A DNA stretch of 25,620 nucleotides from NCBI GenBank assembly GCA_964397775.1, contig CAYNKL010000054.1:1-25620 (forward strand). The letters run 5' to 3'. A program made the position numbers and the translations under genes. This DNA is from Allosediminivita sp964397775 (GTDB lineage Bacteria > Pseudomonadota > Alphaproteobacteria > Rhodobacterales > Rhodobacteraceae). Shown here one piece after another: positions 1 through 10,048 of this stretch (position 1 is the first letter of the stretch; every line of letters begins with the position of its first letter). The notes beneath the pieces are model-generated. The model was not told where the DNA came from. It made no database searches and saw only the letters and a program-made list of their open reading frames with translations.

Positions 1-1953
1 CTTGGATTTCTCAAAGCGAATCCTGTCGAACAGCGCATCGAATGCACTGCGTTCCTCGCGGTCGATGTGGGCCCCGTTGGGACCGATGTCGAAGTCTGCA
101 TCTTCTTCGTCGCTCAATCGTCCGGCGTGATTGCGTGCCTCGGCCGCCTGGCCCAGGCGGTAGGTCATCGACTCATCCGCCCGGTCCTCAAGATCCTCCT
201 CGGCCTCGGCCAGTTCCTCGGCCCAGCCCTGGTGGGCCGCAAGCTTGGCCAGTTCCTCTGCCACGGTCTGACGGGCGAGTTCCGCGTCGCCCGGGCGCCG
301 GATACAGGGCACGACGGCTACATGGCGCGCAGACAGCAGGGTTTCAAGGGCTTGGGGGCCTATCGCGGCCTCGGCGGCCTCGCGCATCAGGCTCGTGTCG
401 TCGAGACTGCGCAGGATCGCGGCACGCAGCGCATCGTGGTCGGCATCGAGACAGGCCATATCGGCGAGACGCGATTCGAACTCCGGCGCGATCTCGGGCG
501 CAGAGAGGATGGCGCAGAGCACCACCTGTTCGCGCAGCCGGTCCTGGCCGCGTTCATCAGCAACCAGAAGAGACTGACGCGCGGCTGCCGAGGCAGGTAG
601 CGGCGCCTTCCAGTCGCGACGCGGGTCGCGCTGCCCCCCCGCCCCGCCAAAGCCGCGTTGCGCACGCTGCGGCCGGAATAGCTGGTAGCGCAGTTCCTTG
701 ATCTCGTCGCCGTAGTGGCGCCGCAGGCCCTGGTCCGCGATACGCGCGATGCGCTCGCGCAGGCGCTTGTCGAGCGCGGCCTTGCGTTCGGGGCTGTCGA
801 AGACCTTGCCCTCGGTTTCCTGCCGCCAGAGCAGCTGGACCATGGGAATCGCCCCTTCCAGCAACTTGCGCACCGCCTCGGGGCCCTCGGCGCGCAGCAG
901 ATCGTCGGGGTCCTTGCCCTCGGGCATGATGGCAAAGCGCAGGCCCTTGCCGGCCTCGAGCAGCGGCAGGGCAAGGTCGATGACCCTGTAGGCGGCGCGC
1001 AGGCCCGCGGTGTCGCCGTCGAGCGCGATGATCGGCTCTTCGGACATCCGCCACATGAGCTGCAGCTGAGGCTCCGTAACCGCCGTCCCGAGCGGCGCAA
1101 CGGAGGATTCGAAACCGGCCTCGCTGAGCGCGATGACGTCCATGTAGCCCTCGGCCACGACCAGCGGCTGGCCCTTGCCCGCGGCGGCGCGGGCGGGCTG
1201 GAGGTTAAAGAGATTGCGCGACTTGTCGAAAAGCTCGGTCTCGGGCGAGTTGAGGTATTTCGCGTTGTCCGATGGGTCCATGGCGCGCCCGCCAAAGGCG
1301 ATGGCGCGGCCGCGCCCGTCGCGGATCGGGAACATGATGCGGTTGCGGAACACGTCGTAGGGCGCACGGCCCTTGTCGGACTGGCGCACCAATCCTGCGC
1401 CCAGCATCAGGTCCGGCGACACGCCCTGCCCTTCGAGATGCGTGCGCAGCCCTTCCCAAGCCGCGGGCGCAAAGCCGATCTCCCAACGCTCCAGCGCCGC
1501 TTCATCGAGCCCGCGTTTCTGCAGGTAGGCACGGGCCTCGGAGCCGGCCGCGGTGCGCAACTGCAAGCGGAAGAAGCGCACCGCCTGCTCCATGACTTCG
1601 GTCAGCTGGGTCCGGCGGTCGGCCTTCTGCTGCGCCTTGGGATCGGGCTGGGGCACCTGCATGCCAGCCTCACCGGCAAGGATTTCCACCGCCTCCATGA
1701 ATTCGACGTTCTCGGTCTCCTTCACGAAGGAAATCGCGTCGCCCTTCGCGTGGCAGCCGAAGCAGTAGTAATAACCCTTCCGATCGTCGACGTGGAAGGA
1801 GGCGGTCTTTTCATGGTGGAAGGGACAGGGCGCCCACATGTCGCCCTTGCTCTGGTTCGATTTACGCTTGTCCCACAACACCTTGCGCCCCACCACCTGG
1901 CTCAGGCTGATGCGGGTGCGCAGTTCGTCGAGAAATCCGGGGGGCAGACTCAT
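1..1953 (-). CDS. dnaG: DNA primase DnaG (3' end beyond window)
   Basis: Synthesises RNA primers at the replication fork. The frame is open from the ATG at 1953 to the window edge (651 residues, no stop reached), so only the extreme C-terminus is missing. Residues 1-70 hold the CHC2 zinc finger (C43, H46, C64, C67). The catalytic TOPRIM domain follows, with its glutamate at E268 in the EGYMDV motif and the aspartates D312/D314 in ALDGDTAG. The last ~200 residues are the helicase-interacting region, which varies between phyla. The start MSLPPGFLDELR is the usual one in Rhodobacteraceae as I remember it. No Shine-Dalgarno sequence is seen; a 6-bp hairpin abuts the start codon instead. In many proteobacteria rpoD lies downstream, which here would be outside the window. 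The long open frames on the other strand in this region are shadows. Confidence 0.97.
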   Translation of the reverse strand, partial: MSLPPGFLDELRTRISLSQVVGRKVLWDKRKSNQSKGDMWAPCPFHHEKTASFHVDDRKGYYYCFGCHAKGDAISFVKETENVEFMEAVEILAGEAGMQVPQPDPKAQQKADRRTQLTEVMEQAVRFFRLQLRTAAGSEARAYLQKRGLDEAALERWEIGFAPAAWEGLRTHLEGQGVSPDLMLGAGLVRQSDKGRAPYDVFRNRIMFPIRDGRGRAIAFGGRAMDPSDNAKYLNSPETELFDKSRNLFNLQPARAAAGKGQPLVVAEGYMDVIALSEAGFESSVAPLGTAVTEPQLQLMWRMSEEPIIALDGDTAGLRAAYRVIDLALPLLEAGKGLRFAIMPEGKDPDDLLRAEGPEAVRKLLEGAIPMVQLLWRQETEGKVFDSPERKAALDKRLRERIARIADQGLRRHYGDEIKELRYQLFRPQRAQRGFGGAGGQRDPRRDWKAPLPASAAARQSLLVADERGQDRLREQVVLCAILSAPEIAPEFESRLADMACLDADHDALRAAILRSLDDTSLMREAAEAAIGPQALETLLSARHVAVVPCIRRPGDAELARQTVAEELAKLAAHQGWAEELAEAEEDLEDRADESMTYRLGQAAEARNHAGRLSDEEDADFDIGPNGAHIDREERSAFDALFDRIRFEKSK

Positions 1954-1970
1954 GCCCGACAATATCGGGC
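1954..1970 (-). promoter_or_regulatory. Hairpin flush against the dnaG start codon
   Basis: In the dnaG mRNA sense, a 6-bp GC-rich stem (GCCCGA/TCGGGC) with a 5-nt loop ends immediately before the ATG at 1953. It occupies the place where a Shine-Dalgarno sequence would be, and none is visible. The structure is seen directly; a role in keeping primase translation low is inference. Confidence 0.4.
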
Positions 1971-2008
1971 CGCAGGGCCGCGGAGTCGAGAGGGCGCGAG
2001 CGCGCCTC

Positions 2009-2335
2009 TCACTCGTTGGCGAGCTGCTCGAGCGCGGCGATGCACTGCGCCTGCCAGGCGTCGCCCACGGCCGGGGTCAGTTGCTCTTCGGGCAGGCTGT
2101 AAATCCACGCGCTCAGCATCTCTGCGGCTTCGGGACCCAGTTCCTTGCGCAGGCCGCGCCGGGCGCGGCGTTGCGAAACCCCGTCGGCACGCGCCTCCAC
2201 TGCGCCGGCGACAAGCTGGGCCTGGCGGGTGCAGCTTTGCAGCCGCTCGGTGTCGGCCCCGTCGGTGCCGCTTTGCTGTGCGGCCACCGGGGCCGAGAGG
2301 ATCAGTGTCAGGGCCGCGGCCTTGATGCTTTGCAT
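2009..2335 (-). CDS. Small secreted protein of unknown function
   Basis: A 108-residue protein that I do not recognise. Residues 1-19 form a signal peptide (short basic start, hydrophobic core AALTLILSAPVAA), with likely cleavage near A19. The mature part is about 90 residues, mostly helical in character, with two cysteines (C35 and C98) that could form one disulfide in the periplasm, and a basic patch (RRARRGLRK, residues 57-64). The ATG at 2335 is chosen because GGAGG lies just upstream and because the longer frame would add a non-signal, proline-rich extension overlapping soxG. It starts 31 nt after the soxG stop and ends 55 nt before dnaG, all on the same strand, so read-through from the sox operon is possible. 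Nothing links it functionally to either neighbour. Confidence 0.75.
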   Translation of the reverse strand: MQSIKAAALTLILSAPVAAQQSGTDGADTERLQSCTRQAQLVAGAVEARADGVSQRRARRGLRKELGPEAAEMLSAWIYSLPEEQLTPAVGDAWQAQCIAALEQLANE

Positions 2336-2366
2336 GGTCGCCTCCGTTCGATTGGCTGGCGCGGGG

Positions 2367-2933
2367 TTATCCCGCCTCCGCCCGGGCCGCAACGCGGCGC
2401 ATGGCGGTTTCCAGTTCATGGACCAATGTGGTCGCCATGGAACGAAAGGCGAGGATGGTGAAGGCCGGTTCCGCCACGTCGGCAGGATCACGCAGGATCG
2501 TGACCGTCATGTGGCCAAGCAGGGTCCGGGCGGCGCTGCCGGGCGGAAAGGCGCCGGGTCGCAGGTCGATCGGCACCAGCCGCGCCAGCGCATCGGTGGC
2601 ACCAGCCCCCGATAGCCGCACGACAGCCCAGCCGTCGGACTGATCGGTGAGTGCTGCATGCGAGGCCAGCGCCGCATCGGGTTCCGGCCCTGCCAGCAGG
2701 GCCTGCACTCGCCCGCACCAGAGGCAGAGCGTGTTCTGCCCCCTGAGCGCCTCACCCGGATCGGGAAAGCCAACGCCATGCGCGCTCTGCAGCGCGTCGG
2801 AGGTGGCCTCGACCTGCCCGGCATAGGGCGCGACAAGTGTCAGGCGTCCGAGGTCCAGCTCGGCAAGGGTCATGTCGCCCACCTGAAGCGGCAGCAGGTC
2901 GCCGCAGGGGGATACGGGGGCCAGTTCAGTCAC
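2367..2933 (-). CDS. soxG: Sarcosine oxidase gamma subunit
   Basis: A 188-residue gamma subunit of heterotetrameric sarcosine oxidase (SoxBDAG), which oxidatively demethylates sarcosine to glycine in the cytoplasm. The gamma subunit is structural and related to the C-terminal part of aminomethyltransferase-like proteins. Its identity rests on its place as last gene of the sox operon and on family-typical stretches such as WAVVRLSGAG and the C-terminal region around TTLVHELETAMRR. I chose the GTG start at 2933: it forms GTGACTGA with the soxA stop, and a strong GGGAGGA Shine-Dalgarno lies 7 nt upstream. ATG at 2957 and TTG at 2963 are in frame but lack such a site. The overlap with soxA suggests coupled translation. 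Confidence 0.88.
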   Translation of the reverse strand: MTELAPVSPCGDLLPLQVGDMTLAELDLGRLTLVAPYAGQVEATSDALQSAHGVGFPDPGEALRGQNTLCLWCGRVQALLAGPEPDAALASHAALTDQSDGWAVVRLSGAGATDALARLVPIDLRPGAFPPGSAARTLLGHMTVTILRDPADVAEPAFTILAFRSMATTLVHELETAMRRVAARAEAG

Positions 2934-5856
2934 GCAGGCGTCCTCCCTCGGGGTCATGGGCAACCGGATCCGTCACCTCGCAAAGCGTCTCGATCCCGCG
3001 CAGGTGGTCAACCATGCTTACTCTTTCGCCATGACGCGCGCGGCCATTGCGCAGGAAGCCCAGCGCCAGCGGCATGTCCAGCGTCGGCGAGTGGCAGGCC
3101 GAGGTGGTGTAGCCCTGCGCGTGGATACGGTCGGCGGGATCACCTTCGTTGAAGAGAAAAGCTCCGGCGGTCAGCTTGCCCTGCCCGTCCACCGGGCGCA
3201 GGCCCACCATCTGCTCGCGCTCCGGCCCGGTCAGGCCCGGACGGGCGGCCATGGTCTTGCCGATGCAGTCCTTCCGCGCGCTCACCATCCGTTCGAAGCC
3301 GCAGTCGAAGGCGGTGGTGCGGCCGTGGATCTCGGCATGGGTGATGTGGCCCTTCTCGATCCGCAGGACGTTCAGCGCCTCCATCCCGTAGGGCCCGCCG
3401 CCCAGCGCCTCGGCCCGTTTCACGAGGGCGTCGAACAGGGACGCACCGTAGCGGGCGGGCACCGCAATCTCGTAGGCCCGTTCGCCCGAGAAAGAGATAC
3501 GAAAGAGCCGCGCGTCGATGCCCCCCACCCGGACCGGCCCACAGGCCATGAAGGGGAAATCGCCAAGCGCATCATCCAGCAGCCCGTCGAGCAGCTCGCG
3601 CGACTTCGGCCCGGCCACCGCGAACTGCGCCCATTGCTCGGTCACCGAGGCGAAGCGCAGGTCGAGCTGCGGCATCAGCGCCTGATGCACCCAGTCGAGG
3701 TGGCGCATGACCTGCCCCGCCGCGGCGGTGGTCGTGGTCATGACCCAGCGGCTGTCGTCGAGCCGCGCGGTGGTGCCGTCGTCCATGACGAAGCCGTCCT
3801 CGCGCAGCATCAGCCCGTAGCGCACCCGGCCCGGTTTCAGCGTGCTGAAGGTGTTGGTGTAGACGAAGTCGAGGAAGCGGCCCACGTCGGGGCCTTGAAG
3901 CTCAATCTTGCCCAGCGTCGAGACATCGCAGATGCCGACGCTGTCGCGGACCATGCGCACCTCGCGGTCGCAGGCCACCTGCCAGTCGCGTTCGCCCTTC
4001 AGCGGAAAATAGCTAGGACGGTACCAGAGCCCGGCCTCGATCATGGGCGCGCGGCGGGCGGTGCTGGCCGCGTGGCTGGTGGTGAGGCGCCGGGGCGCAA
4101 AGCCCCGCCCCTCGCCCCCCGCGCCCATCGCGGCAATGGCAACGGGAGTGTAGGGCGGGCGAAAGGTGGTCGTGCCCGTCTCGGGGATTGCCCGGCCGGT
4201 GACATCGGCGAGAATGGCCAGTGCCGCCACACTCGATGTCTTGCCCTGGTCGGTGGCCATGCCCTGCGTGGTGTAGCGCTTCATGTGCTCGACCGAGCGG
4301 AAGTTCTCCTGCGCGGCCTGCTTCACGTCCTTCACGGTCACGTCGTTCTGGAAGTCGAGCCAAGCGCGGCCCTTGCCCTCGACGGCCCAGAGGCGGCGAA
4401 GCCTGTAGGGTGTGTCCTCGGCTTCGGGCAGCGCGGGCGGGGTCGTGGCGTAGCCAAGCGCATTGGCGGCCTCGGCCCCGGCCTCGGCCCCCTCGCGCAG
4501 GCAGGCGGCGGTCGAGAAGCTGCCGCGCGCCGCGCCCGCGGTGGTCATGCCCGGCACGGCGCCTACGGGCGGGACGAAGGCGGCGATGCGGTCGTCCCAG
4601 AGCGGTTTCGCGCCCTGGTGGCAGGTCAGGTGCAGCGTCGGGTTCCAGCCGCCCGAGACGCCCAGCGCCTGCACCGCAAGCCGCTTTTCGGCACCATCCG
4701 GCGCGCGCATCGAGATCGCCTCGAGCGCAGAACCGCCAAGGGCGCGGGTCACCTGCCAGCCGGGGTAGAAGGGCACGTCGCCGGCAAGGTTCTCGGCCTC
4801 GTGGCGGGAATCGACGAGGGCGACCACCTCCAGCCCGGCGGCGGCCATGTCCCGCGCGGAACGATGGGCGTCGTCGTTGTTGCCGAAGACGGCCACCTGC
4901 CGCCCCGGTGCCGTGCCCCAGCGGTTGAGATAGGCGCGCAGTGCGCCCGCCATCATGACGCCGGGCCGGTCGTTGTCGCGGAAGGCGATGTGGCGCTCCA
5001 GGGACCCGGCGCAGAGCACCGCGCGCTTGGCCACGATCCGCCAGAAGCATTCGCGCGGCAGGTCGCCGGGCTCGGCCAGGTGCTGGCCGCTGCGTTCCAG
5101 CGCGCCGTAGGTGCCCTGGTCGTAGGCGCCGGTGACAGTCGTGCGCGGCATGAGGCGGACGTTGTCCATACCCGCCAGTTCGGCGGCAAGTGCTGCAGCC
5201 CAGTCGTGCCCGGGCTGCCCGCCCAACTGCTCGTCCTCGGCCAACAACCTGCCTCCGAAATCACGGTCCTCCTCGCAGAGGATCACGTCGGCCCCGGCCC
5301 TGGCCGCCGAAAGCGCAGCCATGAGGCCCGCGGGCCCGCCGCCGATCACCAGCACGTCGCAGAAGGCAAAGGCCTTCTGGTAGGTCTCGGCGTTTGGCGC
5401 GCCCGACAACGCCCCGAGACCGGCGGCGCCACGGATGAGCGGCTCGAAGAGCTTTTCCCAGGTCGTCCCGGGCCCCATGAAGGTTTTGTAGTAGAAGCCC
5501 GCACCGAGAAAGGGCGCGAACCGGTCGTTGACCGACAGCAGGTCGACCTCGAGCGAGGGCCAGCGGTTCTGGCTGCGCGCCTCAAGCCCCTCGTGGATCT
5601 CGACCATTGTCGCGCGGCGGTTGGGCTCGGCCCGCCCGCCGTGGCCGGTGGTGACGAGCGCGTTCGGCTCCTCGGAGCCCGCGGTGAGCACGCCGCGCGG
5701 GCGGTGATACTTGAAACTGCGCCCCATGAGCAGCTGCCCCGAGGCCATGAGCGCCGAGGCAAGCGTGTCGCCGGGATGCCCCGCACGCACCACGCCGTCG
5801 AAGAGGAACTTGACCTCGCGCGCACGGTCGATGCGGCCCCTGCCCTCAATCCGCAT
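2926..5856 (-). CDS. soxA: Sarcosine oxidase alpha subunit
   Basis: A 976-residue alpha subunit of the heterotetrameric enzyme that converts sarcosine, O2 and tetrahydrofolate to glycine, H2O2 and 5,10-methylene-tetrahydrofolate. Residues 1-100 form the small ferredoxin-like N-terminal domain of SoxA. They contain no cysteine (the first is C166), so no iron-sulfur cluster is bound there, as is known for the family. A dinucleotide-binding site follows (IGGGPAG, 171-177) within a pyridine-nucleotide-disulfide-reductase-like domain. Roughly residues 610-970 are a GcvT-like folate-binding domain (for example DVSTLGKIELQGPD and the C-terminal LGFLRNGRARHG). The ATG at 5856 is used because it overlaps soxD by 11 nt and starts the family-typical MRIEGRGRID; an upstream in-frame start would run deep into soxD. 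The length matches the family. Confidence 0.97.
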   Translation of the reverse strand: MRIEGRGRIDRAREVKFLFDGVVRAGHPGDTLASALMASGQLLMGRSFKYHRPRGVLTAGSEEPNALVTTGHGGRAEPNRRATMVEIHEGLEARSQNRWPSLEVDLLSVNDRFAPFLGAGFYYKTFMGPGTTWEKLFEPLIRGAAGLGALSGAPNAETYQKAFAFCDVLVIGGGPAGLMAALSAARAGADVILCEEDRDFGGRLLAEDEQLGGQPGHDWAAALAAELAGMDNVRLMPRTTVTGAYDQGTYGALERSGQHLAEPGDLPRECFWRIVAKRAVLCAGSLERHIAFRDNDRPGVMMAGALRAYLNRWGTAPGRQVAVFGNNDDAHRSARDMAAAGLEVVALVDSRHEAENLAGDVPFYPGWQVTRALGGSALEAISMRAPDGAEKRLAVQALGVSGGWNPTLHLTCHQGAKPLWDDRIAAFVPPVGAVPGMTTAGAARGSFSTAACLREGAEAGAEAANALGYATTPPALPEAEDTPYRLRRLWAVEGKGRAWLDFQNDVTVKDVKQAAQENFRSVEHMKRYTTQGMATDQGKTSSVAALAILADVTGRAIPETGTTTFRPPYTPVAIAAMGAGGEGRGFAPRRLTTSHAASTARRAPMIEAGLWYRPSYFPLKGERDWQVACDREVRMVRDSVGICDVSTLGKIELQGPDVGRFLDFVYTNTFSTLKPGRVRYGLMLREDGFVMDDGTTARLDDSRWVMTTTTAAAGQVMRHLDWVHQALMPQLDLRFASVTEQWAQFAVAGPKSRELLDGLLDDALGDFPFMACGPVRVGGIDARLFRISFSGERAYEIAVPARYGASLFDALVKRAEALGGGPYGMEALNVLRIEKGHITHAEIHGRTTAFDCGFERMVSARKDCIGKTMAARPGLTGPEREQMVGLRPVDGQGKLTAGAFLFNEGDPADRIHAQGYTTSACHSPTLDMPLALGFLRNGRARHGERVSMVDHLRGIETLCEVTDPVAHDPEGGRLRD

Positions 5857-6112
5857 GGCGGGCCTCCACCAGCGTGGCGCCGTAGATTTCGTGGGTGACC
5901 GTGTCGCGGTCGACCACCAGCCAGCAGCCGCAGCCGGCCTCGTGATACCACAGGTCCTGCGTCCGCCCGGCGGGGTTGTCGCGCAGGTGCAGGTAGGCGT
6001 CCCAGGTGTCAGGCCCGGCATCGGGCTCGGGCCGGCGCAGCGCCTCGGACGCGCCCTGGTAGTAGAACTCGCGCCGGTCGCGCGGGCCGCAGATCGGGCA
6101 GGTTATCCGCAT
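5846..6112 (-). CDS. soxD: Sarcosine oxidase delta subunit
   Basis: An 88-residue delta subunit, the small zinc-binding component of heterotetrameric sarcosine oxidase. The zinc ligands expected from known structures are visible: C5 and C8 in the N-terminal CPICG, then H57 and C61 in HEAGCGC. The length is normal for SoxD. The ATG at 6112 lies 24 nt after the soxB stop, and the 3' end overlaps the soxA start by 11 nt, giving the standard soxB-D-A-G order. Confidence 0.96.
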   Translation of the reverse strand: MRITCPICGPRDRREFYYQGASEALRRPEPDAGPDTWDAYLHLRDNPAGRTQDLWYHEAGCGCWLVVDRDTVTHEIYGATLVEARHAD

Positions 6113-6136
6113 GTGAAAATCCTCCGCCGCGCGGCG

Positions 6137-7390
6137 TCAGTGCAGGTTGTGCTGCGCACCGGTGCCCTCCTCGTCCATGAGCCCCACGCCGTCGCGGAAG
6201 CGGTCCAGCCGGAAACTTGCGGCGCTGTCGTGCGGGCGGTCCTGCGCGATGAGATGGGCGAAGGCAAAGCCCGAGCCCGGCACCGCCTTGAAGCCGCCGT
6301 AGCACCAGCCGCAGTCGATATAGAGCCCCTCGATCCCGGTGCGGTCGATGATGGGCGAGCCGTCGGGCGTCATGTCCATGATGCCGCCCCAGCTGCGCAA
6401 GACCTTGGCCTTGCCAATCATGGGCATGAGGGTCATCGCGGCCTCCATCACGTGTTCGGTCAGGGGCAGGTTTCCGCGCTGCGCGTAGGAGGCGTACATG
6501 TCGAGGTCGCCTCCGAAGACCAGCCCGCCCTTGTCGGACTGGCTGATGTAGAAATGCCCCATGCCAAAGCTCACCACGTTGTCGATGATGGGTTTCAGCC
6601 CCTCGGTCACGAAGGCCTGCAGCACGTGGCTTTCGATCGGCAGGCGCATGCCCGCCATGGCCGCCACCTGCCCCGACCGCCCCGCGACGACGATGCCGAC
6701 CTTCTTCGCCCGGATCGCGCCGCGCGTGGTTTGCACGCCGGTGACGCGGCCGCCATCCGTGTCGATGCCGATGACCTCGCAGTTCTGGATGAGATCCACG
6801 CCGCGGCTGTCGGCGCCGCGCGCATAGCCCCAGGCCACGGCATCGTGCCGGGCGGTGCCGCCGCGCGGGTGGTAGAGCCCGCCGTGGATCGGAAAGCGGC
6901 CGCTGTCGAAGTTGAGGTAGGGCAGATACCCGCGCACGCCCTCGCGGTCGAGCAGAATGGCGTCGTCGCCCTGGTTGATCATCGCGTTGCCGCGCCGCGC
7001 GAAGGCGTCGCGCTGGCCGTCGCTGTGGAAGAGATTGATCAGACCGCGCTGCGAATGCATCACGTTGTAGTTCAGCTCGTGCTCCAGCCCCTCCCAGAGC
7101 TTGAGCGAATGCGAGTAGAACTCGGAGTTGCCCGGCAGGAAGTAGTTGGCCCGCACGATGGTCGTGTTGCGCCCGACGTTGCCGCCGCCGAGATAGCCCT
7201 TTTCCAGCACCGCGATATTGGTGAGCCCGTGTTCGCGGGCAAGGTAGTAGGCGGTGGCAAGGCCGTGCCCGCCGCCGCCGATGATGACGATGTCGTATTC
7301 GGATTTCGGCTCGGGATCGCGCCAGTGCGGCGTCCAGCCCCGGTTGCCGGTCAGCCCCTCGCGCAGCACGCGCAGCCCAGAAAATCTCAT
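6137..7390 (-). CDS. soxB: Sarcosine oxidase beta subunit
   Basis: A 417-residue catalytic flavoprotein subunit of heterotetrameric sarcosine oxidase. It belongs to the DAO family: the N-terminal FAD-binding motif is IIGGGGHG (36-43), followed by GGGNVGRNT. The enzyme binds one noncovalent FAD at the oxidation site and one FMN covalently on a beta-subunit histidine. H174 and H182 lie in the expected segment (YHPRGG ... ARHDAVAWG), with H182 the better candidate, but I cannot align to decide. The ATG at 7390 (MRFSGLRVLREGL) gives the family length; the frame upstream has no family-like sequence. It is the first gene of soxBDAG. The divergent DUF1203 gene starts only 52 bp away, so the promoter region is very compact. 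Confidence 0.96.
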   Translation of the reverse strand: MRFSGLRVLREGLTGNRGWTPHWRDPEPKSEYDIVIIGGGGHGLATAYYLAREHGLTNIAVLEKGYLGGGNVGRNTTIVRANYFLPGNSEFYSHSLKLWEGLEHELNYNVMHSQRGLINLFHSDGQRDAFARRGNAMINQGDDAILLDREGVRGYLPYLNFDSGRFPIHGGLYHPRGGTARHDAVAWGYARGADSRGVDLIQNCEVIGIDTDGGRVTGVQTTRGAIRAKKVGIVVAGRSGQVAAMAGMRLPIESHVLQAFVTEGLKPIIDNVVSFGMGHFYISQSDKGGLVFGGDLDMYASYAQRGNLPLTEHVMEAAMTLMPMIGKAKVLRSWGGIMDMTPDGSPIIDRTGIEGLYIDCGWCYGGFKAVPGSGFAFAHLIAQDRPHDSAASFRLDRFRDGVGLMDEEGTGAQHNLH

Positions 7391-7442
7391 CGCATCGCCC
7401 CGTTGTCCCTGCGCACTCAAGCAGGACGCGCCAAGGGGTGCA

Positions 7443-7958
7443 ATGCGCAAGCTTCGGGTCGCGCGTGCCGGTTGCAGTGGCAATTCTGCGGGGACACAGC
7501 CAAGGGAAGACCGACCCGCCCCATTCCGCCACCTCTGGCACCAGAGCGAGGAAGACCTCGCGGCGCGCGGGGCCCTGCGTGTCCGGGCCGATGCCCACGC
7601 GCTCTACCCGGACCGCATCACGCTGACCGAAGCACCCGAGGGCGCGACGCTACTGCTGATAAACCACGTCAGCATGCCGGCCACGTCGCCCTACCGGGCG
7701 ACGCATGCGATCTACCTGATGGAGGGAGCGGATGAGCCCTACGACGCCGTGGGCGAGCTGCCCCCGGTCATGCGTCACCGGCTCCTGTCGCTGCGCGGCT
7801 TCGATGCCGAGGGCATGATCCGCGACGCGGATGTGAGCGAGGGTGTCGATCAGACCGAGGCGCTGATCGACAGGCTCTTCGCCGACCCGGCGATCCGCGA
7901 GATCCACGCCCACAACGCCAAGCGGGGGTGTTTCTCTGCGCGGATCACGCGGGCCTGA
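7443..7958 (+). CDS. DUF1203 family protein
   Basis: A 171-residue protein that I assign to DUF1203 (uncharacterised) from the conserved run LLLINHVSMPATSPYRATHAIY (around residues 77-98), RLLSLRGFDAEGMI and the C-terminal AHNAKRGCFSARI, which match my memory of the family pattern. The function is unknown. The ATG at 7443 has AAGGGG 4 nt upstream and is the only ordinary start before the family core, which begins near residue 30 (APFRHLW). The first 25 residues look unlike the usual N-terminus, so the start is the uncertain part. Divergent from soxB (52 bp) and convergent with the glutamate dehydrogenase gene (3 nt between the stops). Confidence 0.85.
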   Translation: MRKLRVARAGCSGNSAGTQPREDRPAPFRHLWHQSEEDLAARGALRVRADAHALYPDRITLTEAPEGATLLLINHVSMPATSPYRATHAIYLMEGADEPYDAVGELPPVMRHRLLSLRGFDAEGMIRDADVSEGVDQTEALIDRLFADPAIREIHAHNAKRGCFSARITRA

Positions 7959-7961
7959 GGA

Positions 7962-7971
<10 letters not shown>
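7951..7971. terminator. Weak hairpin spanning two convergent stop codons
   Basis: A 6-bp stem (GGGCCT/AGGCCC) with a 9-nt loop holding both stop codons of the DUF1203 and glutamate dehydrogenase genes. There is no T tract on either side, so a termination role is uncertain. Confidence 0.25.
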
Positions 7972-9404
<1,433 letters not shown>

Positions 9405-9543
9405 CGGGTCCTCCTAAGCTTCCCGCCACGTTCCCGTGGCGCCCGTTGCGTGAGTACCCGCCTAGCATGTCGGTGTGGTTAATGTCCTCCCCGGAAACTG
9501 CGGAGGATGCGGCGGATTCTGCTGAATATCGCCGGCTGGCCGC

Positions 9544-10026
9544 TCAGTCCCCGTCGTGCTGGCTAAGGCGCAGGGTCATGATGTCCGCCATGGGCTTGGT
9601 CTCGGACCCCGCCGTGACACCGCCCACGGCGACCCGCTTGCCCATCCGCCACCACAGGCCCGGACGCCAGCCGCCGCGTGTGCGGGTGTTGAGCAGGACG
9701 ACGAATCCGTTGGAAGGCTTCATCGCGAAGGTGCCGCGGTCGACCTTGCGAATCTCCTCGAAGGCCGCAAGCCGGGTGCCGTCGCTGTCGTAGAGACCGC
9801 TTTCGCGCAGAACCAGGGAATGCGCCGTCGCCCGCCACAGCCGATGCGCCATGAATAGCGCCGCAAGACCCACCGCCGCCAGCATCACGACCCAACCGAA
9901 ACCACCCTGCGGGACGGCAAGCGCGAGCCAGATCACCAGCAGGCCGAGCGCGGTCAGCACCATGACGGCGAAGATGCGCCGCGGCTGCGAGGCGCCTGCC
10001 GTCGCCAGGATCTCGTCATCGGCCAT
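9544..10026 (-). CDS. Small membrane protein with two N-terminal helices
   Basis: A 160-residue protein with no family that I recognise. Two hydrophobic helices (about residues 18-38 and 43-62) are joined by a short turn (PQGGFG), forming an N-terminal hairpin. The C-terminal ~95 residues are soluble and beta-rich in character (SLVLRESGLYDSDGTRL, EEIRKVDRGTFAMKP, GFVVLLNTR), which resembles small bacterial PH-like membrane proteins; that resemblance is only an inference. The ATG at 10026 follows a strong GGGGAGGGG site. It lies 22 nt downstream of the pheA stop on the same strand, so it may be co-transcribed with pheA. Confidence 0.8.
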   Translation of the reverse strand: MADDEILATAGASQPRRIFAVMVLTALGLLVIWLALAVPQGGFGWVVMLAAVGLAALFMAHRLWRATAHSLVLRESGLYDSDGTRLAAFEEIRKVDRGTFAMKPSNGFVVLLNTRTRGGWRPGLWWRMGKRVAVGGVTAGSETKPMADIMTLRLSQHDGD

Positions 10027-10048
10027 GGTCCCCTCCCCTGCCCGGCGC

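Noticed and set aside
1988..2010. Inverted repeat at the end of the small secreted protein gene
   Set aside because: The stem has a bulge, a very tight loop and no following T tract, so a terminator call before dnaG is not supported.
2956..5898. A 980-residue open frame on the plus strand opposite soxA
   Set aside because: It is a GC-rich antisense shadow: soxA on the other strand has clear domains and motifs over its whole length, and the translation has no recognisable features.
5711..7735. A 674-residue plus-strand open frame opposite soxA/soxD/soxB
   Set aside because: It covers three well-identified sox genes in antisense and runs into the DUF1203 gene in another frame; composition is typical of a shadow frame.
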